From NCBI RefSeq assembly GCF_007827045.1, contig NZ_RPFW01000003.1:682001-746000 (forward strand): 64,000 nt of DNA, written 5' to 3'. Source of the stretch: Trebonia kvetii. GTDB lineage: Bacteria > Actinomycetota > Actinomycetes > Streptosporangiales > Streptosporangiaceae. Below are positions 25,060 through 32,355 of this stretch, one piece after another. The notes beneath the pieces are model-generated. The model was not told the DNA's origin. It saw nothing but the letters and a program-made list of their open reading frames with translations, and ran no database searches. The position numbers and the translations under genes were made by a program. Numbering within the stretch: the first letter of the stretch is position 1; each line of letters starts with the position of its first letter.

Positions 25060-25962
25060 CTAGATGCCGGTGCCCGAGCTGAGCGCCGAGGACGGCATCG
25101 GGCTGGTCTGGCTGGCCGGCGGGATCGTGATGTTCACCGGCTGGTTGATGCTGGTGACCGTCGTGGTGATGACCTCGGTGACCGACTTACCGGACTCCGT
25201 GACCACGGACTTGCGTACCAGGTGCTGGCCGTCGATCCAGACGGTGAACTTCGCCGTGCTGATCCCGGCCGCTGCCATCGCCTGCTTGACCTGCGCCTTG
25301 ACGCTGCCGGACAGGTAACCGATCCCCTTGTCGATCGGCAGCGTGCCGCTGTACTCGGTGACCGCGACGCCGTCGATGGTGCCGGTGCCGACCTGGTGCA
25401 CCGATGTCGCGCCGCCGAGCAGCCGGGTCTCGGTCAGCGGCCCGCTGCTCTGCAGCTGGCTGAAGATCTGGCCGAGGTTGACGCCGCTCTTCTGGCTTAC
25501 CGAGGACAGCGGTATCGCCAGCCACGGCTTGCTCAGGTGCAGTGACGAGGTGAGGAAGCTCCACTTCATGTACAGCGTGCTCGGCGTGAGGATCTCGCTG
25601 AGGCCGCCGGGGAGCGACTGGCCGGCCGCGCTGAGCGTGCCGATGTTGACGCTGGCAAGCAGCGAGGGATGCATCTGCTCCGCGAACGTCGCCGATATGC
25701 TCACGTCACCGAGGGCGCCGGTCCCGGAGGCGGCCGAGCTGCCCGGCTTCGCGGTCATCTGCATGTTCATCGTCCCGGTGAACGAGTTCGCGCTTGTCGC
25801 GGTCTTGGCAGCGAGCTGCACCGCGGCGAGCGGGCTTGCCGTGGCGGCCGAGGAACCGGCCGAACCGGAACCACCGGAACCGCTGCACCCGGCCAGTGCC
25901 ACCGTGGCGGCCAGCACAAGCCCCGCACTGAGAAATGGCAGACGAGCATCAATACCGCGCAC
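25060..25962 (-). CDS. LppX/LprAFG-family lipoprotein
   Basis: A 300-residue lipoprotein with a signal peptide ending in the lipobox LAGC, then a Gly/Ser-rich linker. The fold matches the LppX_LprAFGN family, which carries or transfers lipids in the cell envelope of actinobacteria: 'SFTGTMNMQM', 'YMKWSFL', 'WLAIPLSSV', 'VAVTEYSGTL' and 'WIDGQHLVRKSVV'. The frame is open for 63 codons further upstream. GTG 25962 has a GGAGG 6 bases before it and places the signal peptide at the N-terminus. Confidence 0.88.
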   Translation of the reverse strand: MRGIDARLPFLSAGLVLAATVALAGCSGSGGSGSAGSSAATASPLAAVQLAAKTATSANSFTGTMNMQMTAKPGSSAASGTGALGDVSISATFAEQMHPSLLASVNIGTLSAAGQSLPGGLSEILTPSTLYMKWSFLTSSLHLSKPWLAIPLSSVSQKSGVNLGQIFSQLQSSGPLTETRLLGGATSVHQVGTGTIDGVAVTEYSGTLPIDKGIGYLSGSVKAQVKQAMAAAGISTAKFTVWIDGQHLVRKSVVTESGKSVTEVITTTVTSINQPVNITIPPASQTSPMPSSALSSGTGI

Positions 25963-26189
25963 CGTGAACCTCCGAGATCCGACCCCTGTAACCAGTTCTA
26001 CTGGAGGAAACCACCCACTGTTGTGCTGCCCACGGAAAAAAACGGCAAACTCCCCCATTTTTCGCCTCGGTCGCGCGTCCGGCAGGGGGCCGGCGGCTGG
26101 TGCAGCGTCCGCATCGTACCGGCCGAGCGGCACCGGGCGCTGGCCCGGCATGCGATAACGTTTGGTGTCGATCGTGCAAGGAGGGGACA

Positions 26190-26660
26190 GTGACCGGAAT
26201 ACGGCTCGCGCCAGGAGACGAGGCGCCTGATTTCACCCTGCCGGACGCCGACGGCAACCCGGTGACCCTGTCGAAGCTGCGCGGCCAGCGGGTGATCGTC
26301 TACTTCTACCCGGCCGCGATGACCCCCGGCTGCACGAAGCAGGCATGCGATTTCACCGCCGCCATGCCTGGCCTGACCGCCGAGGGCGTCACGGTCCTCG
26401 GCATCTCGCCCGACGCCCCGGCGAAGCTCGCCAAGTTCCGCGAGAAGGAGCACCTCACCTTCCCGCTGCTGTCCGACTCGGACAAGAGCGTGCTGACCGC
26501 CTACGGCGCGTACGGCGAGAAGATGAACTACGGCAAGACCATCATGGGCGTCATCCGCTCCACCTTCGTCATCGACGCCGACGGCAAGATCGAGAAGGCG
26601 CTGTACGCGGTTAAGGCAACCGGGCATGTGGACCGGCTCCGCAAGGACCTCGGAATATGA
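26190..26660 (+). CDS. bcp: Bcp/PrxQ-type peroxiredoxin
   Basis: A 156-residue thiol peroxidase. The peroxidatic Cys48 is in MTPGCTKQACDF, with the resolving Cys53 five residues later, the atypical 2-Cys PrxQ arrangement. 'APDFTLPDADGNPVTLSKLRG' and 'LGISPDAPAKLAKF' are typical. The frame is open from 26100, but AAGGAGG lies 6 bases upstream of GTG 26190, which I take as the start. It reduces organic and hydrogen peroxides, probably using thioredoxin. Confidence 0.93.
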   Translation: MTGIRLAPGDEAPDFTLPDADGNPVTLSKLRGQRVIVYFYPAAMTPGCTKQACDFTAAMPGLTAEGVTVLGISPDAPAKLAKFREKEHLTFPLLSDSDKSVLTAYGAYGEKMNYGKTIMGVIRSTFVIDADGKIEKALYAVKATGHVDRLRKDLGI

Positions 26661-26734
26661 GAAAACAAGTATCATTCCGAACGGATGCGGCCTGCTAAGC
26701 CGCACCCACCCGCCTGACCACTGCGGCCAGGCAC

Positions 26735-26817
26735 GCGGGCGTGGCGAAATGGCAGACGCGGCAGGTTTAGGTCCTGTTGGTGGCAACACCGTGGGGGTTC
26801 AAGTCCCTTCGCCCGCA
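26735..26817 (+). tRNA. tRNA-Leu (anticodon UAG)
   Basis: An 83-nt class II tRNA. The acceptor GCGGGCG pairs with CGCCCGC, followed by discriminator A at 26817. The anticodon stem is GCAGG/CCTGT with loop TTTAGGT, giving anticodon TAG (reads CUN, mainly CUA). The long variable arm (TGGTGGCAACACC) is that of tRNA-Leu. The T arm is GGGGG-TTCAAGT-CCCTT. The CCA end is not encoded. A GATACGAT hairpin starts on the very next base. Confidence 0.93.
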
Positions 26818-26870
26818 CTGGGTCGCGCGCCCGATACGATGGCGGTTTTGCCATCGGGCGCGCGACCCAG
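26818..26870. repeat. GATACGAT hairpin (copy c), abutting tRNA-Leu
   Basis: Arms are 26818-26843 and 26850-26870 around the loop GGTTTT. The left arm carries the extra ACGAT that bulges from an otherwise perfect stem of 21 bp. It begins at the base after the tRNA discriminator and so could be the tRNA transcript's terminator. The core is the same as copy b apart from the loop. Confidence 0.85.
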
Positions 26871-26877
26871 TGATGTC

Positions 26878-26910
26878 TTCCGGGGGAACGACCCCCCGTA
26901 CCCCCCGAGG
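26878..26910. repeat. G/C-tract motif next to copy c
   Basis: The sequence has the form CCGGGGG-AACGA-CCCCCC-GTA-CCCCCC. The same motif is found next to hairpin copies a and b. It is self-complementary over the G and C tracts and can form a short hairpin. The following stretch to 27030 shows no gene. Confidence 0.65.
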
Positions 26911-27038
26911 TCCTCACGCGGCGACGCGGCAAGGCGTGGGGTTTCTCCGGCACTCGCCGGGGAACGCCTCCCCATTTTCATCTCTGCTTAGCCGGGCGTG
27001 GCACATAGCGGACATAACGGTCAGATTTTGGTCGCCGA

Positions 27039-27101
27039 GTAAGCAAAGACGCGTCCTCGTGGCCACCGGGTAAGCAAAGTGCGGTCTCCCGGTAAGCAAA
27101 G
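27039..27101. repeat. Three direct repeats of GTAAGCAAAG
   Basis: The 10-mer GTAAGCAAAG occurs at 27039-27048, 27070-27079 and 27092-27101, each preceded by CCGAG, CCGG or CCCG and followed by a GC-rich step. The spacing is 31 and 22 bp. The repeats lie 70-130 bases from the 3' end of the antiporter gene and downstream of tRNA-Leu. The remainder of 26911-27170 holds no recognisable gene. The function is unknown; protein-binding iterons or remnants of a mobile element are possible. Confidence 0.6.
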
Positions 27102-27170
27102 GCGCGGCGGCCCTGCCGAATCCAAGTGATAACAGCAAGAAGTTGACCTTGCCGGGCGGCGCGGATCAGG

Positions 27171-28670
27171 TTAGGTGGTTTCGGGGGCGGGGGTGTCGCC
27201 TGGCGGGGTAGCGGGGGTGGTGAAGCAGCGGGCCAGCGTGGCGGCCTCGCCGGGGTCGGCGAGGATGAGGACGTCGTCGCCGGCCTGGAGGGTGGTGTCG
27301 CCTGCGACGGGGAGCAGGGTGCCGTTCCTGACGACCAGGGAGACCCAGGCGCCCTCGCCGCAGGGGAGGTCCCCGATGGTGCTTCCGTCGGCGGCGGCGC
27401 CCGCCGCGACCTCGTAGCGGTGCAGGCCCTCGGGCTCCTCGCTGAACCGGACGCCGAGCGACCACGGCTCGGGCTCGATGGAGCGCAGCGGTATGCGCAG
27501 CCGGCGGGCCAGGGCGGGCACCGTGCCGCCCTGCACGGTCACCGAGAAGCCGACGATGACGAAGATGACCTGATACGCCCGTGCCGCCCCCGGGGTGCCC
27601 GAGCCGACGATCGCCATGCCGAGCAGGATCGGCACGGCCCCCTTGAGGCCGGTCCACAGGAAGAACGTCCGTTCCGGCACCGACAGCCGGACCGGCAGCG
27701 TCACCAGGCCGACGAGGACCGGCCGGATCACGAAGGCCAGCAGCGCGGCGAGCGCTAGCCCGTCGGCCCAGACGGACCCGCTCTCCAGGTCGGACAGCCG
27801 CATGGTCAGGCCGAGCATGACGAACGCGACGATCTCCCCGAGCGACGCGAGCGAGGAGTGGAACCGCTGGATCTCCCGCTTGTACGGTGCGGACTCGTCG
27901 CCGATGAGGATGCCCGCGACCAGGACCGCGAGGAAGCCTGAGCCGTGGGCCACCGTGGCGGCGCCGAAGATGACGAGCACGCCGGACAGCACCCGGAGTG
28001 AGTAGAGGCCCTCGCTCGGCAGCGGTACCCGGCGCATGAACGCGAGCAGTGCGAGGCCGCCGCCCACGCCGACGGCCACCCCGACCGCCATCTGCTCCGC
28101 GAAACCCGCGACCACCTGCCAGGCGATGCTCGTCGCACCGCCGTGCGCCGCGAGCAGCGCGGACAGCAGCGCGATGCCCACCGGGTCATTGGCGCCCGAC
28201 TCGCCCTCGAGCAGCACGCCGGTGCGTCCCGCGATCTCCCTGCGGCCGAACACGGAGAACACGACCGCGGGATCGGTCGCCGCCACCGCGGTCCCGACGA
28301 GCAGGGCCAGATGCCAGCTCATGCCCGTGACGAAGCGCGCGGCGACCGCGGTGCCCGCGGCGGTGACCAGCGTGCCCGCCACGCCGGTCCAGATGATGGC
28401 GCCCGCGGCGGTGCGGAACCTGCGCCGCCCGATGTGCATGCCGCCGTCGAACAAGATGATCGCGAGCGCCACCGTGACGACCAGTTCCACCGACTTCACC
28501 GGCAGCGCGGCGGCGCCATGCCAGAACTGCGCCGCGATGACGGCCGCCACGAGGAAGAACGCGGGAGCCGGCACCCGGAGCCGCGCGCTGAGCCGGTTCG
28601 ACAGCACGGCTGCGGTCATGGCCAGCCCCACCACCAGAACGATGAGGCCGAACTGGGTCTCCCCGCTCAT
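27171..28670 (-). CDS. CPA1-family cation/proton antiporter with TrkA-C-like domain
   Basis: A 499-residue protein with about 12 transmembrane helices in residues 1-390. Transport-site motifs include 'GTAVAATDPAVVFSVF' and 'EGESGANDPVGIALL', which hold the two conserved Asp residues of CPA1 exchangers. The C-terminal 100 residues (GSTIGDLPCGEGAWVSLVVR through DDVLILADPGEA) form a TrkA-C/RCK-C-like ligand domain, as in CvrA/NhaP2-type K+/H+ antiporters. It probably exports K+ or Na+ in exchange for protons. ATG 28670 is preceded by a perfect 12-bp palindrome that may be an operator. Confidence 0.9.
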   Translation of the reverse strand: MSGETQFGLIVLVVGLAMTAAVLSNRLSARLRVPAPAFFLVAAVIAAQFWHGAAALPVKSVELVVTVALAIILFDGGMHIGRRRFRTAAGAIIWTGVAGTLVTAAGTAVAARFVTGMSWHLALLVGTAVAATDPAVVFSVFGRREIAGRTGVLLEGESGANDPVGIALLSALLAAHGGATSIAWQVVAGFAEQMAVGVAVGVGGGLALLAFMRRVPLPSEGLYSLRVLSGVLVIFGAATVAHGSGFLAVLVAGILIGDESAPYKREIQRFHSSLASLGEIVAFVMLGLTMRLSDLESGSVWADGLALAALLAFVIRPVLVGLVTLPVRLSVPERTFFLWTGLKGAVPILLGMAIVGSGTPGAARAYQVIFVIVGFSVTVQGGTVPALARRLRIPLRSIEPEPWSLGVRFSEEPEGLHRYEVAAGAAADGSTIGDLPCGEGAWVSLVVRNGTLLPVAGDTTLQAGDDVLILADPGEAATLARCFTTPATPPGDTPAPETT

Positions 28671-28676
28671 CGGCGC

Positions 28677-28702
28677 GTGCGGGAGGTGGTCACCTCCCGC
28701 AC
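28677..28702. promoter_or_regulatory. 26-bp palindrome upstream of the antiporter gene
   Basis: Arms GTGCGGGAGGTG (28677-28688) and its complement at 28691-28702 are separated by 2 bases. It fills most of the 41-bp gap between the antiporter ATG and the stop of the upstream solute-binding gene. It could terminate the upstream gene or act as an operator; no U-tract follows on the minus strand. The central GGAGG may also serve ribosome binding. Confidence 0.55.
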
Positions 28703-28711
28703 TTTACCTGC

Positions 28712-29812
28712 TCAGGATGCTGCCGAAGAGAACTGGGAGAAGTTGAAGAACGACTTCGGCAGCAGCATGTTCGACACGTTGAACGTCGACGGAAGCAGAT
28801 TGAACTGGAACATGACGTTCGCGACGCGCTGGAGCCTGGTCGCGTCGACACCGATCGGGTAGGTGTCGAGCGCCATCACCGCGCCGATGCCCTTTGTGAC
28901 CTGGCCGTCCTGCGGCTTGTCGATCGATTCGAACGCCGTCTCAACGGCGGACCGGTCGGTGTCGGCGATCTCCTGGCCGGTCTCGAGGGCGGCGAGGAAG
29001 CGCTTGAGCGTGTTCGGGTACTTCGCGGCCCAGGCCTTGGTGGCCACGTACCCCTCGATCGGGAAGTCCGAGGTGGCGCCCTGGTTGAGGTCGGCCAGCG
29101 GAACCGCGCCGTACTCCTGCTCCGCCTGGCTGGCGAACGGCTCGGGCATGATGGCGGCGGAGATCTTGCCGCTGGCGAGATCGCCGGCCATGAAGGGGAA
29201 CGGGATGGCCCCGCCGGTGGCGGAGAACGCCTTCATCGTGGCGTTGGGGAAATTGACGCTCTTGGGGTCGACGCCGTTCTCGGAAAGCACCGAAACGCCG
29301 AGCAGGTAGTCGATGTTGCCGGGCGCGTTCACGCCGACCAGGTGCCCCTTGAGCTGCCCGATGGTCTTGATCTTGGAGTCCGGCATGGTGAAGATCGTCT
29401 GCGCGCCCTGCTGCATGATCGATCCCTCGGCGACCACCTCGATGGGCTGGTGGTTCAGCGCCGCCTCGTTGATGTACGAGACGTAGTTACCGCCTGAGAT
29501 GTCGAGCTGGCCCTTGAGTTGCTCCGCGACCGCGGTCTCCGAGCTGATCGCGGGGGTGTACTTGATCGTCAGCCCCTCCTTGGCGAACAGCCCGTCGTGC
29601 ATCGCGATGAAGAACCCCGCCGAGTCCATCGCGGGCACCACCGCGACGTTAAGCTCGGTCTTCTCCGGCGCGCCGAAGTTCGTGGGGAGGGATGCCTCGA
29701 GTGAGGCGTTGCCGCTCCCTGAAGAAGCTGAAGAACAGCCCGCCGCCAGAGCGGCAGTCGCCGCCAGCGCCACCGCGGACGCCGCGCGCGCCCACTTACC
29801 CCTGCTGGTCAT
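28712..29812 (-). CDS. ABC transporter solute-binding lipoprotein, NMT1/SsuA-like (copy 1)
   Basis: A protein of about 366 residues with a lipoprotein signal (core ASAVALAATAALAAGC) followed by an NMT1/THI5-like or TauA/SsuA-type periplasmic fold. Landmarks are 'AMDSAGFFIAMHDGLFAKEGLTI', 'ISGGNYVSYINEAA', 'GVNAPGNIDYLLG' and 'AAIMPEPFASQAEQEYGAV'. Such proteins bind sulfonates, nitrate-like anions or thiamine precursors. No permease or ATPase gene is nearby. It is paralogous to the lipoprotein at 30276-31322, and a decayed third copy lies between them. ATG 29812 is preferred over 29824. Confidence 0.87.
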   Translation of the reverse strand: MTSRGKWARAASAVALAATAALAAGCSSASSGSGNASLEASLPTNFGAPEKTELNVAVVPAMDSAGFFIAMHDGLFAKEGLTIKYTPAISSETAVAEQLKGQLDISGGNYVSYINEAALNHQPIEVVAEGSIMQQGAQTIFTMPDSKIKTIGQLKGHLVGVNAPGNIDYLLGVSVLSENGVDPKSVNFPNATMKAFSATGGAIPFPFMAGDLASGKISAAIMPEPFASQAEQEYGAVPLADLNQGATSDFPIEGYVATKAWAAKYPNTLKRFLAALETGQEIADTDRSAVETAFESIDKPQDGQVTKGIGAVMALDTYPIGVDATRLQRVANVMFQFNLLPSTFNVSNMLLPKSFFNFSQFSSAAS

Positions 29813-29939
29813 GGAACCTCTCACCGAGCCAACGCAGTCGCCGTGCCCACGAAGGATAGACCAGCATCAACGAAGAAGGTTGTTGATTTACGAAAAATCG
29901 GACTAACCGCCGACGAGTCCGGGTTCCCGCTGGATCATC

Positions 29940-30180
29940 CGGGACACCTGGTACGGCGCCCGTGTCCTGCAGCGAGCCCTGGTCGAAGTCGCCGACCATC
30001 ACCTCGCCGACGTCCTTCGCCGTGTTGAGCCCGATCTTGGCGTGCGCCCGCGCCAGCTAGGCCAGCGTCTGGTACTTGGAGTGCGGAACTTGTGCTCCCA
30101 GAGCCCGAGCAGCCGGCCAGTGCGCCCGCCGCCGCGATTCCCGACACAATGGTGCATACAAATGTCTGCTTCAGGGCCAT
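29940..30180 (-). pseudogene. Decayed third NMT1-like solute-binding lipoprotein
   Basis: Reading the minus strand from ATG 30180 gives a good lipoprotein signal peptide (MALKQTFVCTIVSGIAAAG then ALAGCSGSGS). The frame then breaks, and in another frame the segment KIGLNTAKDVGEV and 'GDFDQGSLQ' resembles 'VADFNQGSLQNFPIG' and 'VKVGVNSLHNIGS' of the intact neighbour. Only about 80 codons remain of an expected 350, with internal deletions and frameshifts. The interval from 29813 to 29939 shows no other gene. Confidence 0.7.
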
Positions 30181-30210
30181 TGCTTGAATTGGCGGCATAG
30201 GGGCGACATA

Positions 30211-30247
30211 AGAAAACGGCCCGGTTCGGTGCCGGAACCGGGCCGTT
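30211..30247 (-). terminator. Rho-independent terminator of solute-binding copy 2
   Basis: A perfect 13-bp stem (30215-30227 with 30235-30247) has a 7-nt loop. On the minus strand it is followed by TTTTCTTATG, a clear U-rich tail. It lies 29 bases after the stop of the gene ending at 30276 and insulates it from the pseudogene. Confidence 0.88.
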
Positions 30248-30275
30248 GCCGAGCGGTGCGCCGCGCGGCGGCGCG

Positions 30276-31322
30276 CTACTTCATGATCTCGCCCTGCTCC
30301 GGCTGGATCATGGTGGCGATTTTGAACGGCTTGCTGAGGACGCGGAACTCGTACATCGCGTCCGCCACCCGCTGCATCACGGGAACGTCCATGACGAGCG
30401 GGTAGGTGTCGAGCGTCATCGTCGCGGCGATCTCCTTCGTCACACCGGTGTGCGCGACGAGCGCGGCCTCCACGGCGGCGCGGTCGGTGTCGGCGACCTG
30501 CTGGCCCTCGTTGTAGGCGCGCAGGAACGCCGCGACCGTGTTCGGGTGCGACTGCACCCAGGAGGCGGTGCCCGCAATCGTGCCGATCGGGAAGTTCTGC
30601 AGCGACCCCTGGTTGAAGTCGGCCACCTGTATCGCACCGTACTCCTGCTGCGCCTCGGTGCCGAACGGCTCGGGCAGCCACGCGGCGCGGATCTTGTGCT
30701 GGTCGAGCAGCTGCGGCATCAGCGGCAGGATCTCCGGCACCTGCGTGAGCGCGTCGACCTTGAACCCGTTGGCGGTGAGCAGCGACCCGAGCAGCACGGA
30801 GCCGATGTTGTGCAGCGAGTTGACGCCGACCTTGACGTGGTGCTTGACCAGGTCCCGCACGGTCTTATACGGCGAGCTAGGCAGCACGTAGAGCGCCTGG
30901 TTGCCCGCCTGCATCTGCGACGAGTCGGCGATGAGCCGCATGTTGATGGGCTTGACCGGCTCGACCTGCGTGGGATTCGTCGGGTTGGGCGCCGCGAACT
31001 TCCCCGCAGCCTGGGCGAGGATGAACGAGACGTAGTTGCCCTCGATGAGCTGCGCATTGCCGGTCTGCAGGTCGCCCAGTCCGTATTCGCCGCCGTTGAT
31101 GCGGTCGATCGTGACCTTCAGCCCCTGCTTGGCGAAGTAGCCGTTGTCCTGGGCGATGTAAAGGCCGGCCGCGTCCGCCGTCGGCACCGCGTCGATGATG
31201 ATGGACGACACCTCGGGCGGCGGCCCGGTCTGCACCCCGTCGCTTCCGCTTGAGCAGGCGGCGAGCGCGATCGCGGGAATGGCCGCCACCAGGCAGTATC
31301 TAAGTCTGTTTACAAGCCGCAT
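30276..31322 (-). CDS. ABC transporter solute-binding lipoprotein, NMT1/SsuA-like (copy 2)
   Basis: A 348-residue lipoprotein (signal ending ALAACSSGS) with the same fold as copy 1: 'PTADAAGLYIAQDNGYFAKQGLKV', 'LIEGNYVSFILAQAAG', 'VGVNSLHNIGSVLLG' and 'AAWLPEPFGTEAQQEYGAI'. ATG 31322 has GGGAG 7 bases upstream; ATG 31328 is too close to it. No membrane components are encoded nearby, so it either uses a distant permease or acts as a sensor. A strong terminator follows. Confidence 0.87.
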   Translation of the reverse strand: MRLVNRLRYCLVAAIPAIALAACSSGSDGVQTGPPPEVSSIIIDAVPTADAAGLYIAQDNGYFAKQGLKVTIDRINGGEYGLGDLQTGNAQLIEGNYVSFILAQAAGKFAAPNPTNPTQVEPVKPINMRLIADSSQMQAGNQALYVLPSSPYKTVRDLVKHHVKVGVNSLHNIGSVLLGSLLTANGFKVDALTQVPEILPLMPQLLDQHKIRAAWLPEPFGTEAQQEYGAIQVADFNQGSLQNFPIGTIAGTASWVQSHPNTVAAFLRAYNEGQQVADTDRAAVEAALVAHTGVTKEIAATMTLDTYPLVMDVPVMQRVADAMYEFRVLSKPFKIATMIQPEQGEIMK

Positions 31323-31632
31323 GATCATTCTCCCATCATCACAGGGGAGCGTAATCAGGCATTAACACCTATGCATCGTTTTTGCCACAAATAACACATA
31401 CCAGATCTTGCTCAATATAGGCACATGTCGATAAGGAACTGATGCCCGAAACCTTTTCGGGGCCCCATTGTCCGCTGCTCGGCAAAAGCTGTGACAGGTG
31501 ATGCCAAAGGAATGAAAAGAATCTATTGATACGAAAGCTGTCGCTGACGGCCCGACGCTGGCCCCGACGCGCTCATCCGGGGTTCGCACCCCGGAATGAG
31601 TGCCGCCGCCCCGGAATGAGTACAGTACGAAC
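31323..31632. other. Intergenic, with hairpin and 13-bp direct repeat before DUF3618
   Basis: There is no convincing gene. The part near 31340-31540 is less GC-rich than its surroundings. At 31572-31582 and 31589-31600 the arms CTCATCCGGGG and CCCCGGAATGAG form a hairpin with one bulged A. The right arm, extended to CCCCGGAATGAGT, is repeated directly at 31609-31621 with a 20-bp period, ending 11 bases before the DUF3618 ATG. This looks like an operator or promoter region. Confidence 0.5.
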
Positions 31633-31896
31633 ATGGCTGACACCGAGATCGAGACCAGGGATGAGCCGGCGCGTCCGCCGAAGGAACTGGTCGGTGAGAT
31701 CGAGCGCACTCGCGCCAACCTGGCCAAGACGATCGACGAGATCGCCGACCGGGTGTCCCCCGCCAACGTGGCGAAGCGCACCGCCGACGGCGTCAAGGTG
31801 CGCCTCAGCCAGATCGATCCCCTTATCGGGGGTGCGGTCGCTCTCGGCGTCGTCAGCGTGACCTGCTACCTCGTCTGGCGCAAGCTGCGCAAGTAA
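31633..31896 (+). CDS. DUF3618 small membrane protein
   Basis: An 87-residue protein with a charged N-terminal half containing RPPKELVGEIERTRANLAKT, the DUF3618 signature of an amphipathic coiled-coil-like helix. One C-terminal transmembrane helix (about 63-80) and a basic end follow. In other actinobacteria it occurs with phage-shock-like or membrane-associated small proteins. The function is unknown. ATG 31633 is chosen because the upstream codons run through the repeat region. Confidence 0.85.
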   Translation: MADTEIETRDEPARPPKELVGEIERTRANLAKTIDEIADRVSPANVAKRTADGVKVRLSQIDPLIGGAVALGVVSVTCYLVWRKLRK

Positions 31897-31921
31897 CGGT
31901 CACGGCAGCGTCGGGAGATAT

Positions 31922-31971
31922 CTGGCTAGCGCGCGATACGATGGCGCCTTTTGCCATCGCTCGCTAGCCAG
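31922..31971. repeat. GATACGAT hairpin (copy d), between convergent genes
   Basis: Arms are 31922-31945 and 31953-31971 around the loop GCCTTTT. The left arm has the extra ACGAT bulge found in the other three copies. It overlaps the gcvH stop codon and lies 25 bases after the DUF3618 stop, so it is placed to act as a bidirectional terminator. No G/C-tract motif accompanies this copy. Confidence 0.82.
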
Positions 31972-32353
31972 CTGATTTGGTCAGTGCGTCGTACTCGGTG
32001 GGGGACAGCAGGCCGGTGCCGGCGGCCTGGCCGTCGGTGACCCGGACCCGGAACATCCAGCCGAGGCCGTACGGCTCGGCGTTGATCAGGCCTGGGTCGT
32101 CGTCGAGTTCCTCGTTGATCTCGACGACCTCGCCGTCCACCGGCGAGTACAGGTCGCTGACCGATTTCGTCGACTCGACTTCGCCGCACGGCTCGCCCGA
32201 CGTCACGGCCGCGCCGACCGCGGGCAGCGACACGTAGACGACATCGCCGAGCGCCTGGGTCGCGTAGTCCGTGATGCCGATCGTGGCGGTGCCGCCGTCG
32301 ATCGCGACCCACTCGTGCTCGGGCGTGTACAGCAGTTCCGCGGGAACGCTCAT
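31964..32353 (-). CDS. gcvH: Glycine cleavage system H protein
   Basis: A 129-residue lipoyl carrier that shuttles the aminomethyl group between GcvP, GcvT and the dihydrolipoamide dehydrogenase. The lipoylated Lys63 is in GEVESTKSVSDLYSP. 'YTPEHEWV' near the N-terminus and 'GWMFRVRV' near the C-terminus are typical. ATG 32353 has AGGAG 9 bases upstream; GTG 32359 is less likely. It follows gcvT almost directly. gcvP is not in the window. Confidence 0.94.
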   Translation of the reverse strand: MSVPAELLYTPEHEWVAIDGGTATIGITDYATQALGDVVYVSLPAVGAAVTSGEPCGEVESTKSVSDLYSPVDGEVVEINEELDDDPGLINAEPYGLGWMFRVRVTDGQAAGTGLLSPTEYDALTKSAG

Positions 32354-32355
32354 CG

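Noticed and set aside
27039..27101. CRISPR-like array
   Set aside because: There are only three 10-bp repeats with unequal spacing and no cas genes nearby.
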